DNA of 22,229 nt, taken from contig JALHTV010000243.1 of NCBI GenBank assembly GCA_022866005.1, positions 1 through 22,229 on the forward strand, written 5' to 3'. The notes beneath the pieces are model-generated. The model saw only the letters and a list, made by a program, of their open reading frames with translations, was not told the origin of the DNA and made no database searches. Shown in pieces: positions 1 through 7,653 of the stretch. Numbering within the stretch: the first letter of the stretch is position 1; the number at the start of each line of letters is the position of its first letter. The DNA is from Phycisphaerae bacterium (GTDB taxonomy: Bacteria > Planctomycetota > Phycisphaerae > SM23-33). Position numbers and translations under genes: made by a program.

Positions 1-1213
1 AGCTGGGGTCGGTCACCACGTTGTCAAAGCCCAGCAGGGGGTTGAGGAACTTCACCCCCAGGCGATACTGGTACACCTTCAGCGGCTGGAGTGAATCGTC
101 ATGGATCCACACCAACACCTTGCCGTTCTGCACTTGGACGGGGAATTCCGGCACGGTGGGCACCACCGGGGCCGGGATCTGCTCGATCAGGGCCACCGCG
201 GGCGCGGGGGACTCCCTTTCTTCCTCTTCCTCGTCTCTTATACCTCGCCCCGGTATGAGGCGCGGCGCCGGCGGCAGCCGTGCGGGATAGAGGCCCTCCG
301 GGGAGGCACCCAGGGTGCCGCCCGTCTGGGCCAGCAACGCCGCAGCCTCTTTGGTCACATCGTTTTCCGGCAGATTGACGCGCCAATCGACCCACGTGTA
401 TCCCGGCCACCAGATCTGCCAGTAGTTCGGCTCCAGGAGGTAGGCCTGCCAGGCGGATGCTGACAGGGCCGACCGTAGCTGGGCCAGATACCCGGCGTTG
501 GTCCCATCGTAGCTGGGCACCTGGGGCAGGAGGATCGGTGCGCCCGCGGGGTCCACCACCGGATCGAAGATTCCTGTCACGTTCCTGGGCGAACTCCACC
601 TGCCATCGGGGAGCAGCTCCCGCACCTGGACGGTCAGGCCGACCGACGTGGGGACGTAGGGCACCCCCGACGTGCCCACCTTCTCTTTCCAGGCGTCGCG
701 GAGTTCCTGCCAGGGGTAAATCGCCACCACATGGGCCACAAGCTCATCCGTCTGGTTCTCCGATTGGCGATTGGGCAGCACGTGGACGGCCTTGACCAGG
801 GGCTTGCTGGGGGCGGGCATCACGCTCACCAGGTCCGTCAGACTGATCTTCACCACCACCGGCCCCTCCGTCGTGCTGATCGCCACAGCCGGGGGCCCGA
901 AGGCCCCCATCGCGTGCCGGGGCTGGCCACCGGAGAACAAGCGGCGGATCTCGGCCACGTACTCCGGAGCGGGTGGCACGTTCGGTTCCCTGGCCTCCAC
1001 CTGCCTCATGACCGACTTGGCCAAGTCCTGAAGCTGCCGGTCCACCTCCGTGGGGGAGGCCTTCGTCCCCCCCCGGGGCCCGGGCAGCTCCACGGCGCGA
1101 GGAGAAGACAACCCCCAGTAGCCTGCGGCCACAAGGAACAGCAGCAGGCATAAGCCAAGCACGAGCTTCTCAAGGTGCTGCTCCACGATGTCCATGGCTC
1201 TGCTCTTGGCCAT
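1..1213 (-). CDS. Single-pass membrane protein of pilus cluster, partial
   Basis: This reading frame is open for 404 codons from an ATG at 1213 to the left edge and has no stop in the window, so the gene is cut at its 3' end. A clean GGAGGTGA ribosome site lies just upstream of the ATG. A short charged N-terminus is followed by one hydrophobic helix at about residues 17-35 (LVLGLCLLLFLVAAGY), then a Pro/Val-rich soluble region and an acidic Glu/Arg patch (EEEEERES) near residue 335. The pattern suggests an inner-membrane anchor with a periplasmic or cytoplasmic body. The start lies 46 bp after the stop of the PilO-like gene, so it is probably the third gene of the pilM operon. By position it could replace PilP, but I recognise no PilP signature or lipobox. 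Function unknown; membrane topology and operon membership are well supported. Confidence 0.8.
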   Translation of the reverse strand, partial: MAKSRAMDIVEQHLEKLVLGLCLLLFLVAAGYWGLSSPRAVELPGPRGGTKASPTEVDRQLQDLAKSVMRQVEAREPNVPPAPEYVAEIRRLFSGGQPRHAMGAFGPPAVAISTTEGPVVVKISLTDLVSVMPAPSKPLVKAVHVLPNRQSENQTDELVAHVVAIYPWQELRDAWKEKVGTSGVPYVPTSVGLTVQVRELLPDGRWSSPRNVTGIFDPVVDPAGAPILLPQVPSYDGTNAGYLAQLRSALSASAWQAYLLEPNYWQIWWPGYTWVDWRVNLPENDVTKEAAALLAQTGGTLGASPEGLYPARLPPAPRLIPGRGIRDEEEEERESPAPAVALIEQIPAPVVPTVPEFPVQVQNGKVLVWIHDDSLQPLKVYQYRLGVKFLNPLLGFDNVVTDPS

Positions 1214-1259
1214 TGCCGTCACCTCCGCGCGGGATGCACACCGGCCTTCCCAAGCACGG

Positions 1260-2780
1260 TTACAGGGCGCCTCCCGTCTCCGCGGGCTCCTCGGGAATCC
1301 GCGCCACATCTTCGGGCCGAAGCGCGGGGCTTGCCCGGGTGTATTGCTGCTTGAGGGCCTCCGGGGGGATCAGCGGGGGGAACTGATCCGACCACGCGTT
1401 GGCCCCAGGGTCCCAGGTGCCGCGTTCCCAGTCGGTCAGGAGCAACACCTCACCCCGAATCTCCACCTGCACCACGGGCTCCGGGCCATAGTAGTAGTTG
1501 GCCGTGGACGGCGTGTACGCCGCGACCGCGCCCGTGCTGATAGGAGCGTCGGCAGGGCGGATCTGCACACTGAGGATCGTGTGGTAGTTGCGGGACAGCA
1601 GGTGCCGCTCCAGCGTCGGCAGATATCGGCTGGCCATGACCACCGTGAAGGTATAGTGCAGGACGTCGTAGTCGCTGCACGAGCCCCGTCCGGTCAAGAC
1701 CGCCGCGCGGGCCCGCACCCCTTGGCCGGGGTCCCCGTAGCGCTCCTCCACCTCTACCTCCTCATCCGCGTAGGGGCTGGCCGGAAGGCCCGCCTCGACA
1801 GTGGGCAGCACATAGTTCTCGTTGACGTCGATCCTCGCGAGGCGTTTCACCGCGGCCATCAGGACGTCGCGCGGTTGGCCTTCCTCGGAGGTCTTGGCGA
1901 AGGCCTCCTCGTTGGTGGCGTTGATGGCCGCGATGATGTCCGACGTGACCCACAGGTTCAGCTGCGCCTGCCACAGACCGGCAACCGGAGGATCGGGGAC
2001 GGCCTCGGTAAACACCATGTCCAAGGCGCACGGGTCGGTATAAACGACCCCGCGCCGGGCCTTCATCAACATGGCCGAGTCCCGACCTCTCCTGCTGGCT
2101 TCCTCGGCCACCGACGGATCGGAACCCGTGGGCAGCGCCGGCATCGGGCTGGGACCATACGCGCTCCCTGCCTCCGGAGGTGGCAGAGGTGTCAGCGCCC
2201 CTACGCCTCCGGCTCCCAGGTCGGATTCAAACTCCACCTCGGGTCGGTACCCTGTGGGGGTAGGCGATTTGCTGGCCTCCATCTGCTTCCACTGCGTCAA
2301 CCGGTTCTGCCACTGCAACTGCTGCGATTGGATCTCGCCATCCGTCGGGGGGCTGGTGGGATGGAGACTGTTGAGCAGGTCCTGCATCGTCTTGATGTAG
2401 GTGTCCGTAAAGACATACCCCAGCCCCTCGTCACGGTAGAGCTGCGGGTCATAGGGGAAGGCTGCCACGGTCAGTTGGGAGTTGGGGACGGCCAGCTTCA
2501 CCACCTGCATGTGCGCGCGGTTCCATTCGACGCACATCCTCTTGACGGTGTCCGCGGACGCTCGGATGGCGTCGATGCGTTTCTGGGCGGCCTCTTCCAT
2601 CTCGGCATTGGCCCCCCGCCCCTCCAGCCCCGCCAGGGTCTTGGCCATCCTCATGCGGTCGTCGACGGCCTTCTCCACGTCACCGGACACCTTGAAATAG
2701 GCCATCAGCATCCCACCCCCGCCCAGCAGGACGATCACCGCCACGACGATCAGGAAAAGGTTTTCACGCACAAACTTCAT
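1260..2780 (-). CDS. PilO-like pilus assembly membrane protein
   Basis: A 506-residue protein with a short basic N-terminus and one membrane helix at residues 8-28 (LFLIVVAVIVLLGGGGMLMAY). A predicted coiled-coil stretch follows at about 30-75 (repeated Lys/Glu/Arg with Met/Leu spacing), then a long soluble region with Pro/Gly-rich linkers. This architecture and its place directly after a PilM-PilN fusion match PilO, which forms the inner-membrane alignment complex of type IV pili and type II secretion systems. It is much longer than classical PilO (about 200 residues), so the C-terminal 300 residues may be lineage-specific. The ATG at 2780 has a GAGGAAG ribosome site and follows the upstream stop by 18 bp, which indicates co-transcription. 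The assignment rests on architecture and context, not on conserved motifs. Confidence 0.65.
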   Translation of the reverse strand: MKFVRENLFLIVVAVIVLLGGGGMLMAYFKVSGDVEKAVDDRMRMAKTLAGLEGRGANAEMEEAAQKRIDAIRASADTVKRMCVEWNRAHMQVVKLAVPNSQLTVAAFPYDPQLYRDEGLGYVFTDTYIKTMQDLLNSLHPTSPPTDGEIQSQQLQWQNRLTQWKQMEASKSPTPTGYRPEVEFESDLGAGGVGALTPLPPPEAGSAYGPSPMPALPTGSDPSVAEEASRRGRDSAMLMKARRGVVYTDPCALDMVFTEAVPDPPVAGLWQAQLNLWVTSDIIAAINATNEEAFAKTSEEGQPRDVLMAAVKRLARIDVNENYVLPTVEAGLPASPYADEEVEVEERYGDPGQGVRARAAVLTGRGSCSDYDVLHYTFTVVMASRYLPTLERHLLSRNYHTILSVQIRPADAPISTGAVAAYTPSTANYYYGPEPVVQVEIRGEVLLLTDWERGTWDPGANAWSDQFPPLIPPEALKQQYTRASPALRPEDVARIPEEPAETGGAL

Positions 2781-2798
2781 GGTCAGCTTCCTCGGCCG

Positions 2799-4817
2799 CT
2801 AGGGCCCGACCGGGACATTCGGCTCGGTCACCCCGTCGCCTTCGATCGCGACAATCAGGCCAATCTGAAAGTAAACATCTCCGGCCCCCTCCTCCTCGGG
2901 GAACAGCGGATCGGGCTCCATCGGTCCCCCCGGGCGCCGGGCTCTGGAGCGGGGCCCCTGGTCATAGTCCCGCTCATCCTCGTAGGTGTAACCCCGGCGC
3001 ATCCCGGAGGCCATCGCCCCTCCGGTAACGGACGAGGCCGAGATGAAATTGTGGGCGTAACCGACGATGTTCAGCGACGGTACGTCCTTGGCCGCCTTCT
3101 CCAGCTCCTTCCGCAGGTTCGTCAGCACGGGGTTGGCTTGGCGCTGGTCGAGGGAGGTGCGTCCCACAATCCGGATGTAGTAGCCGGGTTTGCCTCCCTC
3201 GCTGGCGGCCCCACCGAGGGTGGAGCCGGACCCACCATACGTCTCCCCGGGTGCGCCCGTACGGAGCATCGTTTCGGCAGTCTTGCCCTGGATGCTGGAC
3301 AAGGGTGCTGCCTGCATCAGTTGCAGGAATACCACAGGTCGGTTGGCCCGCGTGGGGTAGCGGCTGCGGATCAGGCCCTTGATCCGCTCACGCGTCTGGG
3401 CGTTGGTGGCTGCGGAGTACTCGTTGTACAGCTTCTGGCAAGCGAAGGACGCCTCAATGCCCGTCGATAGCACCGCCTGAAACGCCGGCCAGAACGCTCG
3501 GTATCCAAACAGCTTGCGATACCGGTCGATCGGCTCCGCCTCCGAGCCTGCCCGGCCGACCATCTCCTCATACCGATTGCTCCACTCTCGCAGCGTCCGG
3601 GTGATCCGATCGGCGTCCCGGTAGGGTTCCCCCTGGGCCAGGGCCGAGCGATCGTTCACGGCGCGGTACAACGGAGCCGCCAGCGCCGCCAGCAGCACCG
3701 CGCCCGTGGCGGCGAACCACGGACGCTTGCGCCCCCACAGCCGCCGGCGCGCGATCTCGTCGGGCAGCAGGTTGGTGCCCACGGCCGACAGCTCCAGCCC
3801 CTGAAGCGCCAACCCGTAGGCCACGGCGAACGACAGCACGTTCTCGTTGAGCATCGGGGCGTTCACGGTGCCCGAGCCGGTGAGCTTGTTGTAGGTGTCC
3901 ACCCGAACCACGGGGATGTTGAGCTGCTGCTCCAGGAACTTCTGAAGTCCCGGCAGGCGGAAGCCGTTGCCCAGCCCCACCACCTTTTTGAACCGCGCCT
4001 CGCGGCGCATCGCGGTGTAGTAGCCCACCGAGCGCTGAATCTCCTGGGCCAGGTCGCTGAACACCGGCCGCATGGCCTGGAAGATCTGCCGCGCGTACTT
4101 GCTGGTGGCGGCGCTGCGCTTGAGCTTCTCCGCCTTGGGGAACGACAGCTTGAACGCCTTGACCAGCGACTCGGTGAAGTCGTTGCCGCCGATCTGGATG
4201 GTGCGCGTCCAGATCCTCGGTCCGTCGGCCACGACCAGGTCGGTCTTGTTGGCGCCCACATCGGCCAGCAGCGTCGCCCCATCGGTCGCCAGCTGCTCGT
4301 CAAAGGTTAGGAAGTTGAACAGCGCCAACGGGGCCATCTGCACCACGTCGACGGCCAGTTGCACCTCGTCGAAGTGATCCAGCATCTCGGCCACGTCGAC
4401 GCGCTTCATCGCGAAGATGCCCACCTCCACATCGGGGCTGTGGGTGTCCTGGAACGGCTGCCACCGCCAGATCACGTCGGCGATGGGGAAGGGGATCTGC
4501 TGCTCGGCCTCGAAGCGCACGATGTCGGGGATCTTCTTGCTCTCCACAGGCGGCAGCTTCACGAAGCGGGTGAAGCCGCTCTGGCCCGACACGGCCACGG
4601 CCACCAGGCTGCCGGCCACGGCGTTGCGCGACAGGAACGTCTCCAGGGCGGTGCGGACGAGCTGCACACGGTCGGCGTCCGGCTCGGACAGGATCTGCGC
4701 GTGCTCGATGATGTCCAAGGCCTCCACCTGAAGCACGCCGTCGGCGTCGCGCAGCTTCAGGGCCTTGAGCGCACACTGCCCGATGTCGATGCCCCAAACG
4801 CTGTTCACCGTCGCCAT
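2799..4817 (-). CDS. pilM: PilM-PilN fusion, type IV pilus assembly ATPase-like protein
   Basis: A 672-residue protein. Residues 1-345 are a PilM/FtsA-like actin-fold domain: WGIDIGQCALKAL at 8-20 is the first phosphate loop, LLADVGANKTDLVV at 183-196 is the second, and VVGLGNGFRLPGL at 279-291 is the adenosine-side motif. Near 350 the sequence NLLPDEIARRR matches the start of PilN (usually INLLP), followed by a membrane helix at about 367-385 and a soluble tail. The gene therefore appears to fuse the cytoplasmic PilM ATPase to its membrane partner PilN, which are normally separate interacting proteins. The start at 4817 is preferred over an in-frame start 8 codons upstream because AAGGAGTG lies just before it and the protein then begins MATVNSVWGID. 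It heads the minus-strand operon and diverges from mtaB. Confidence 0.85.
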   Translation of the reverse strand: MATVNSVWGIDIGQCALKALKLRDADGVLQVEALDIIEHAQILSEPDADRVQLVRTALETFLSRNAVAGSLVAVAVSGQSGFTRFVKLPPVESKKIPDIVRFEAEQQIPFPIADVIWRWQPFQDTHSPDVEVGIFAMKRVDVAEMLDHFDEVQLAVDVVQMAPLALFNFLTFDEQLATDGATLLADVGANKTDLVVADGPRIWTRTIQIGGNDFTESLVKAFKLSFPKAEKLKRSAATSKYARQIFQAMRPVFSDLAQEIQRSVGYYTAMRREARFKKVVGLGNGFRLPGLQKFLEQQLNIPVVRVDTYNKLTGSGTVNAPMLNENVLSFAVAYGLALQGLELSAVGTNLLPDEIARRRLWGRKRPWFAATGAVLLAALAAPLYRAVNDRSALAQGEPYRDADRITRTLREWSNRYEEMVGRAGSEAEPIDRYRKLFGYRAFWPAFQAVLSTGIEASFACQKLYNEYSAATNAQTRERIKGLIRSRYPTRANRPVVFLQLMQAAPLSSIQGKTAETMLRTGAPGETYGGSGSTLGGAASEGGKPGYYIRIVGRTSLDQRQANPVLTNLRKELEKAAKDVPSLNIVGYAHNFISASSVTGGAMASGMRRGYTYEDERDYDQGPRSRARRPGGPMEPDPLFPEEEGAGDVYFQIGLIVAIEGDGVTEPNVPVGP

Positions 4818-4864
4818 CGGCACTCCTTGAGCGCACCGCACCCTGGGCGGCCGGGCCGTCCAAG

Positions 4865-4873
4865 CCTATAACA
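4865..4873 (-). promoter_or_regulatory. Overlapping divergent promoters of pilM and mtaB
   Basis: On the minus strand TGTTATAGG forms an extended -10 (TG-n-TATAGG) about 50 bp before the pilM start. On the plus strand TATAAC at 4867-4872 could serve as the -10 for mtaB, with the ATG at 4901 about 22 nt after the expected start. The two -10 boxes share bases, so the two operons could not fire at once. Neither has a convincing -35 at ideal spacing. The call rests on box sequence and position only. Confidence 0.4.
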
Positions 4874-4876
4874 GTG

Positions 4877-4896
4877 TTGTCGGTTTTTTACGACAA
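4877..4896. promoter_or_regulatory. Inverted repeat between pilM and mtaB
   Basis: TTGTCG and CGACAA form a perfect 6-bp inverted repeat separated by eight bases (GTTTTTTA). It sits immediately upstream of the mtaB ATG and just behind the pilM promoter. It could be an operator or a small hairpin in the mtaB leader. No regulator gene is adjacent, so the role is open. Confidence 0.35.
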
Positions 4897-4900
4897 GATC

Positions 4901-6472
4901 ATGACGGCCGGTGCACCATTTCACGCGCCCCAAACGCCCCCACCCGCGCGCTTCGGGATCGCCACCCTGGGCTGCAAGGTCAATCAATACGAAAGCACCG
5001 CGATCACCGAGGCCCTTCTGGGCGCGGGACTGACGCCCACGGACCGCCGCAGCGCCGCACCGGTCGAGCTGCGGGTGGTCAATACCTGCTGCGTCACGGC
5101 CGCCGCGATGGCCAAGAGCCGCCACGCGCTCGCGCACGCGGTGCGAAGCGCACCCGGGGCGATCGTGCTGGTCGTGGGATGCTACGCCGACTACGACGCG
5201 CGACGACTCGCCGGACTGCTGGCGCATCTGGGCGTACCACCGGGCAAGGCGGTCATGGCCGGTCATCACGATGACCTCTCGACCCGCATCCTGCGGGCGG
5301 GGGCCTTGCTGGCCCGTCCCGGCGCCGGCCGGGCCTCCGTGGGATTACTTGGGCGGGAACAACCTTCCGCTGGGGGTGGGGCCGGTGGGAACCTCGCCTC
5401 CGCCACAGCCTCCGAGTTCCCCACCTCCACACCGATGACCATCAAAGCACGCCGCCAGGCCGCGGTCAAGCACAATCTGCCCGCAACTGCCCCCCTGCCC
5501 CCGCTGCGGTCCTTCCCCGGCCGGCAGCGGGCAATCGTCAAGGTCCAGGACGGCTGCGACGCGTTTTGTGCCTATTGCATCGTGCCTTACCTCCGTTGCC
5601 GGCTGGGGTCCCGCCCCCCCCGAGGCGGTGGAGCGCGAGTGCCGCGACCTGGTGGCGGCCGGGCACCGGGAGATCGTCCTGTGCGGGGTGTTCCTGGGCG
5701 CCTACGGGCGTGACACGGCCGTCCGCAGCCGCTGGGGCGAGCAGAGGTCGCAACTGCCGAACCTCCTCCGCCGCCTGGCCGCGATCGACGGGCTATGGCG
5801 GCTGAGGCTGTCGAGCCTGGAATGCCTCGACATCACCGACGAGCTCCTGGCCGCCTGCACCGAAACAAGCACCGTCGCCTCGCACTTCCATCTGCCGCTT
5901 CAGTCCGGCAGCAACCGCATCCTGCGGAGGATGAACCGCCGCTACACGGTCGAGCAGTTCCTCGACGCCGTCGCTCGGCTGCGGGCGGCGCTGGACCGCC
6001 CGGCCATCACCACCGACATCCTGGTGGGCTTCCCGGGCGAGGAGGAGGCCGACTTCGCCGCCACGCTCGCCGCGGCGAGGCACGCGGGCTTCGCCAAGAT
6101 CCACGCCTTCCCCTTCAGCCCCATCCCCCGACGGCCGCGTGGCTGTGGCGGCACGAGGCGCCCCCGCCAGCGGTGGTCAAACAGCGAATGGCTCAACTAG
6201 CCGCCCTGGAGGCGGAGCTGGCCAGCGCGTACCGCAGCCAGTTCGTCGGGCAAACCCTCCAGGCCATCGTCGAAGGCCCTTCTCGCGACGGCCGGCCAGG
6301 GTGGCTCGCCCGCACCGATCGCTACTTCACAGTGACTCTCGATGCTGACGGCCTGCGCCCGGGGCAGGTGGTCTTAGCGTCCGTCGAAGGCGCCGCGCAG
6401 GGCGACAAGCACACGCCCGCGCGACTGGTGAGGGTCTTGGCTGACGCCCAGGTGGGAGCGGCCCGGGCCTGA
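4901..6472 (+). pseudogene. mtaB: MtaB/MiaB-family tRNA methylthiotransferase, double frameshift
   Basis: The joined product has all domains of a tRNA methylthiotransferase of the MtaB type, which adds a methylthio group to N6-threonylcarbamoyladenosine at position 37. The N-terminal UPF0004 domain holds three Fe-S cysteines (C25 in TLGCKVNQYES, C63 in NTC, C94 in VVGCYA). The radical SAM motif CDAFCAYC (C219, C223, C226) follows, then LQSGSNRILRRMNRRY, DILVGFPGE and a C-terminal TRAM domain. The frame is broken twice. At 5614-5621 a run of eight C has one base too many. At about 6126-6130 a run of five C has one too few. Removing and adding one C restores a single 523-codon protein. The three segments are 4901 to about 5621, about 5622 to 6130, and 6131 to 6472. 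Either sequencing error or real decay would fit. The linker before the radical SAM domain (about 120-205) is long and Gly/Ala/Pro-rich. No Shine-Dalgarno is seen; a GTG at 4874 is an alternative start. Confidence 0.85.
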
Positions 6473-6476
6473 CGCG

Positions 6477-6505
6477 TTGTCGCGCGCGGGGTGAGGGGCT
6501 ACAAT
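6477..6505 (+). promoter_or_regulatory. Promoter of udg, leaderless type
   Basis: TTGTCG at 6477-6482 and TACAAT at 6500-6505 are separated by exactly 17 bp. The ATG of the glycosylase is at 6512, where the transcript should begin, and no Shine-Dalgarno is placed at usable spacing. This looks like a promoter for a leaderless message inside the mtaB-udg gap. Confidence 0.6.
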
Positions 6506-6511
6506 CCGGGC

Positions 6512-7279
6512 ATGAGCGACGACCGCCGCAAGCTCCAGTCCACCGCCCGGCAGATGCTGGAGGGCGAACTGCTCTTTAGCGATCCGTTCTTGCCCGCCGG
6601 GCGCAATCCCTTGCCCCCCCCGGCCGCCAGCGCTGCGGGCGCTCCGGCCATGACAGCCGAGGAAAGGGCCGCGGCGCTGCAAGCGATGGACGTCAACGAG
6701 GTTCGCGGGTGCACGAAGTGCCGCCTGCACCAAGGGCGCACGCAGACGGTCTTCGGTGAGGGCAGCCCCACGGCCCAGATCGTGTTCATCGGTGAAGCCC
6801 CGGGTGAGGAAGAAGACCGCACGGGGCGCCCCTTCGTGGGCCGGGCCGGGGAGCTGCTGACGCGGATGATCACCGCGATGGGCCTGAAGCGGTCCGACGT
6901 GTACATCTGCAACGTCGTCAAGTGCCGCCCGCCCGGCAACCGCTCCCCGGCGGCCGACGAGGCCGACGCCTGCCGCGATTACCTGCTCCGGCAGCTCCAG
7001 ATCCTCGCGCCTGCGGTCCTCGTCACCCTGGGCAACCCGGCCACGCAAAAGCTGCTGGACACCCCCGTCGGCATCACCAAGCTCCGCGGGCAGTGGCAGA
7101 AGCTGCCGCTGCTGATTCCCGGCCTGGGCGGCATCGACGTGATGCCCACGTTCCACCCGGCCTTTGTGCTGCGGCAATACACCGCGGACGTCCGCAGCAA
7201 GGTCTGGGCCGACCTCCAGGAGGTGATGGCCCGCCTGAACCTGCCCGCCCCGCCCAGGCGCAAGGGCGCCGGGCTTTAG
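6512..7279 (+). CDS. udg: Uracil-DNA glycosylase, family 4 (Fe-S)
   Basis: A 255-residue enzyme that removes uracil from DNA at the start of base-excision repair. Residues C67 and C70 (GCTKC), C138 (VVKCRPP) and C154 fit the four-cysteine pattern that holds the 4Fe-4S cluster in family-4 enzymes. Motif 1 is GEAPGEEEDRTGRPFVGRAG at 94-113, NVVKCRPPGNR follows at 134-144, and the late motif TFHPAFVLR carries the His of the active-site loop. The first 50 residues are Pro/Ala-rich and less conserved, as is common in family members with N-terminal extensions. The ATG at 6512 was chosen over a GTG at 6491 because it lies 7 nt after a -10 box and gives a start at the expected transcription point. 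Confidence 0.93.
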   Translation: MSDDRRKLQSTARQMLEGELLFSDPFLPAGRNPLPPPAASAAGAPAMTAEERAAALQAMDVNEVRGCTKCRLHQGRTQTVFGEGSPTAQIVFIGEAPGEEEDRTGRPFVGRAGELLTRMITAMGLKRSDVYICNVVKCRPPGNRSPAADEADACRDYLLRQLQILAPAVLVTLGNPATQKLLDTPVGITKLRGQWQKLPLLIPGLGGIDVMPTFHPAFVLRQYTADVRSKVWADLQEVMARLNLPAPPRRKGAGL

Positions 7280-7325
7280 CAGCCATCCAAGCGCGGCGCC
7301 CGGCGTCAGGGCATAATCGCGACGC

Positions 7326-7360
7326 AAAAAAGCAGACCCGCCGGAGGGGAGCGGGCCTGC
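7326..7360 (-). terminator. Rho-independent terminator, minus strand
   Basis: GCAGACCCGC (7332-7341) and GCGGGCCTGC (7351-7360) pair over ten positions with one mismatch and a nine-base loop. On the minus strand the hairpin is followed by six T (A-run at 7326-7331), the form of an intrinsic terminator for transcripts from alr. The hairpin could also act weakly on the plus strand for udg. Confidence 0.65.
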
Positions 7361-7372
7361 TCTGTCACTTCC

Positions 7373-7401
7373 AGCTGGGGGAAGGAGGAGACCTCCCAGC
7401 T
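7373..7401 (+). terminator. Hairpin downstream of udg
   Basis: AGCTGGG (7373-7379) pairs perfectly with CCCAGCT (7395-7401) around a 15-base purine-rich loop and is followed by a T/C-rich tail. It is a plausible weak terminator for udg, but the T-tract is interrupted. Confidence 0.4.
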
Positions 7402-7472
7402 TTGCTCTGTCTTGCTTTACTACGCCGACTTGCCCAAACAGTTCTCGCCGACGTATGAAGACCTCCCGGCCT

Positions 7473-7557
7473 CTGGGAAGCCCCCGGCGTGAGCCGGGGG
7501 ATGGTCCGCCTTCGAGCCTTATCCGACGATGCATCCCCTCGCTCACGCGAGGGGCTT
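7473..7557. repeat. REP-like two-hairpin element, copy 1
   Basis: Two perfect 8-bp hairpins lie 34 bases apart. The first is CCCCCGGC-GTGA-GCCGGGGG at 7481-7500, flanked by AAG and AT. The second is CCCCTCGC-TCAC-GCGAGGGG at 7535-7554, flanked by AT and CTT, so the two units point towards each other. The element lies in the convergent space between udg and alr. A near mirror image is present at 13034-13115. This is the layout of paired REP sequences (BIME-like). The rest of 7402-7653 holds no gene I can support. Confidence 0.75.
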
Positions 7558-7653
7558 CAAGCAGAGGAGCCGCCGCGCCCCAATCCGCAATCCTCCTTCG
7601 CTGTTGCGCAGCTACGGAGGACAAGTCCGAAATCCGCGACCCGCAATAGGGCG

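Noticed and set aside
1188..3470. Long plus-strand open frame of 760 codons
   Set aside because: It lies opposite the PilO-like and PilM-PilN genes, is rich in Arg/Gly/His as expected for an antisense frame of high-GC DNA, and has no ribosome site or domain.
7312..7317. CATAAT as a promoter for a small RNA over the terminator region
   Set aside because: No -35 at any useful spacing and no extended -10; the hairpins are better explained as terminators.
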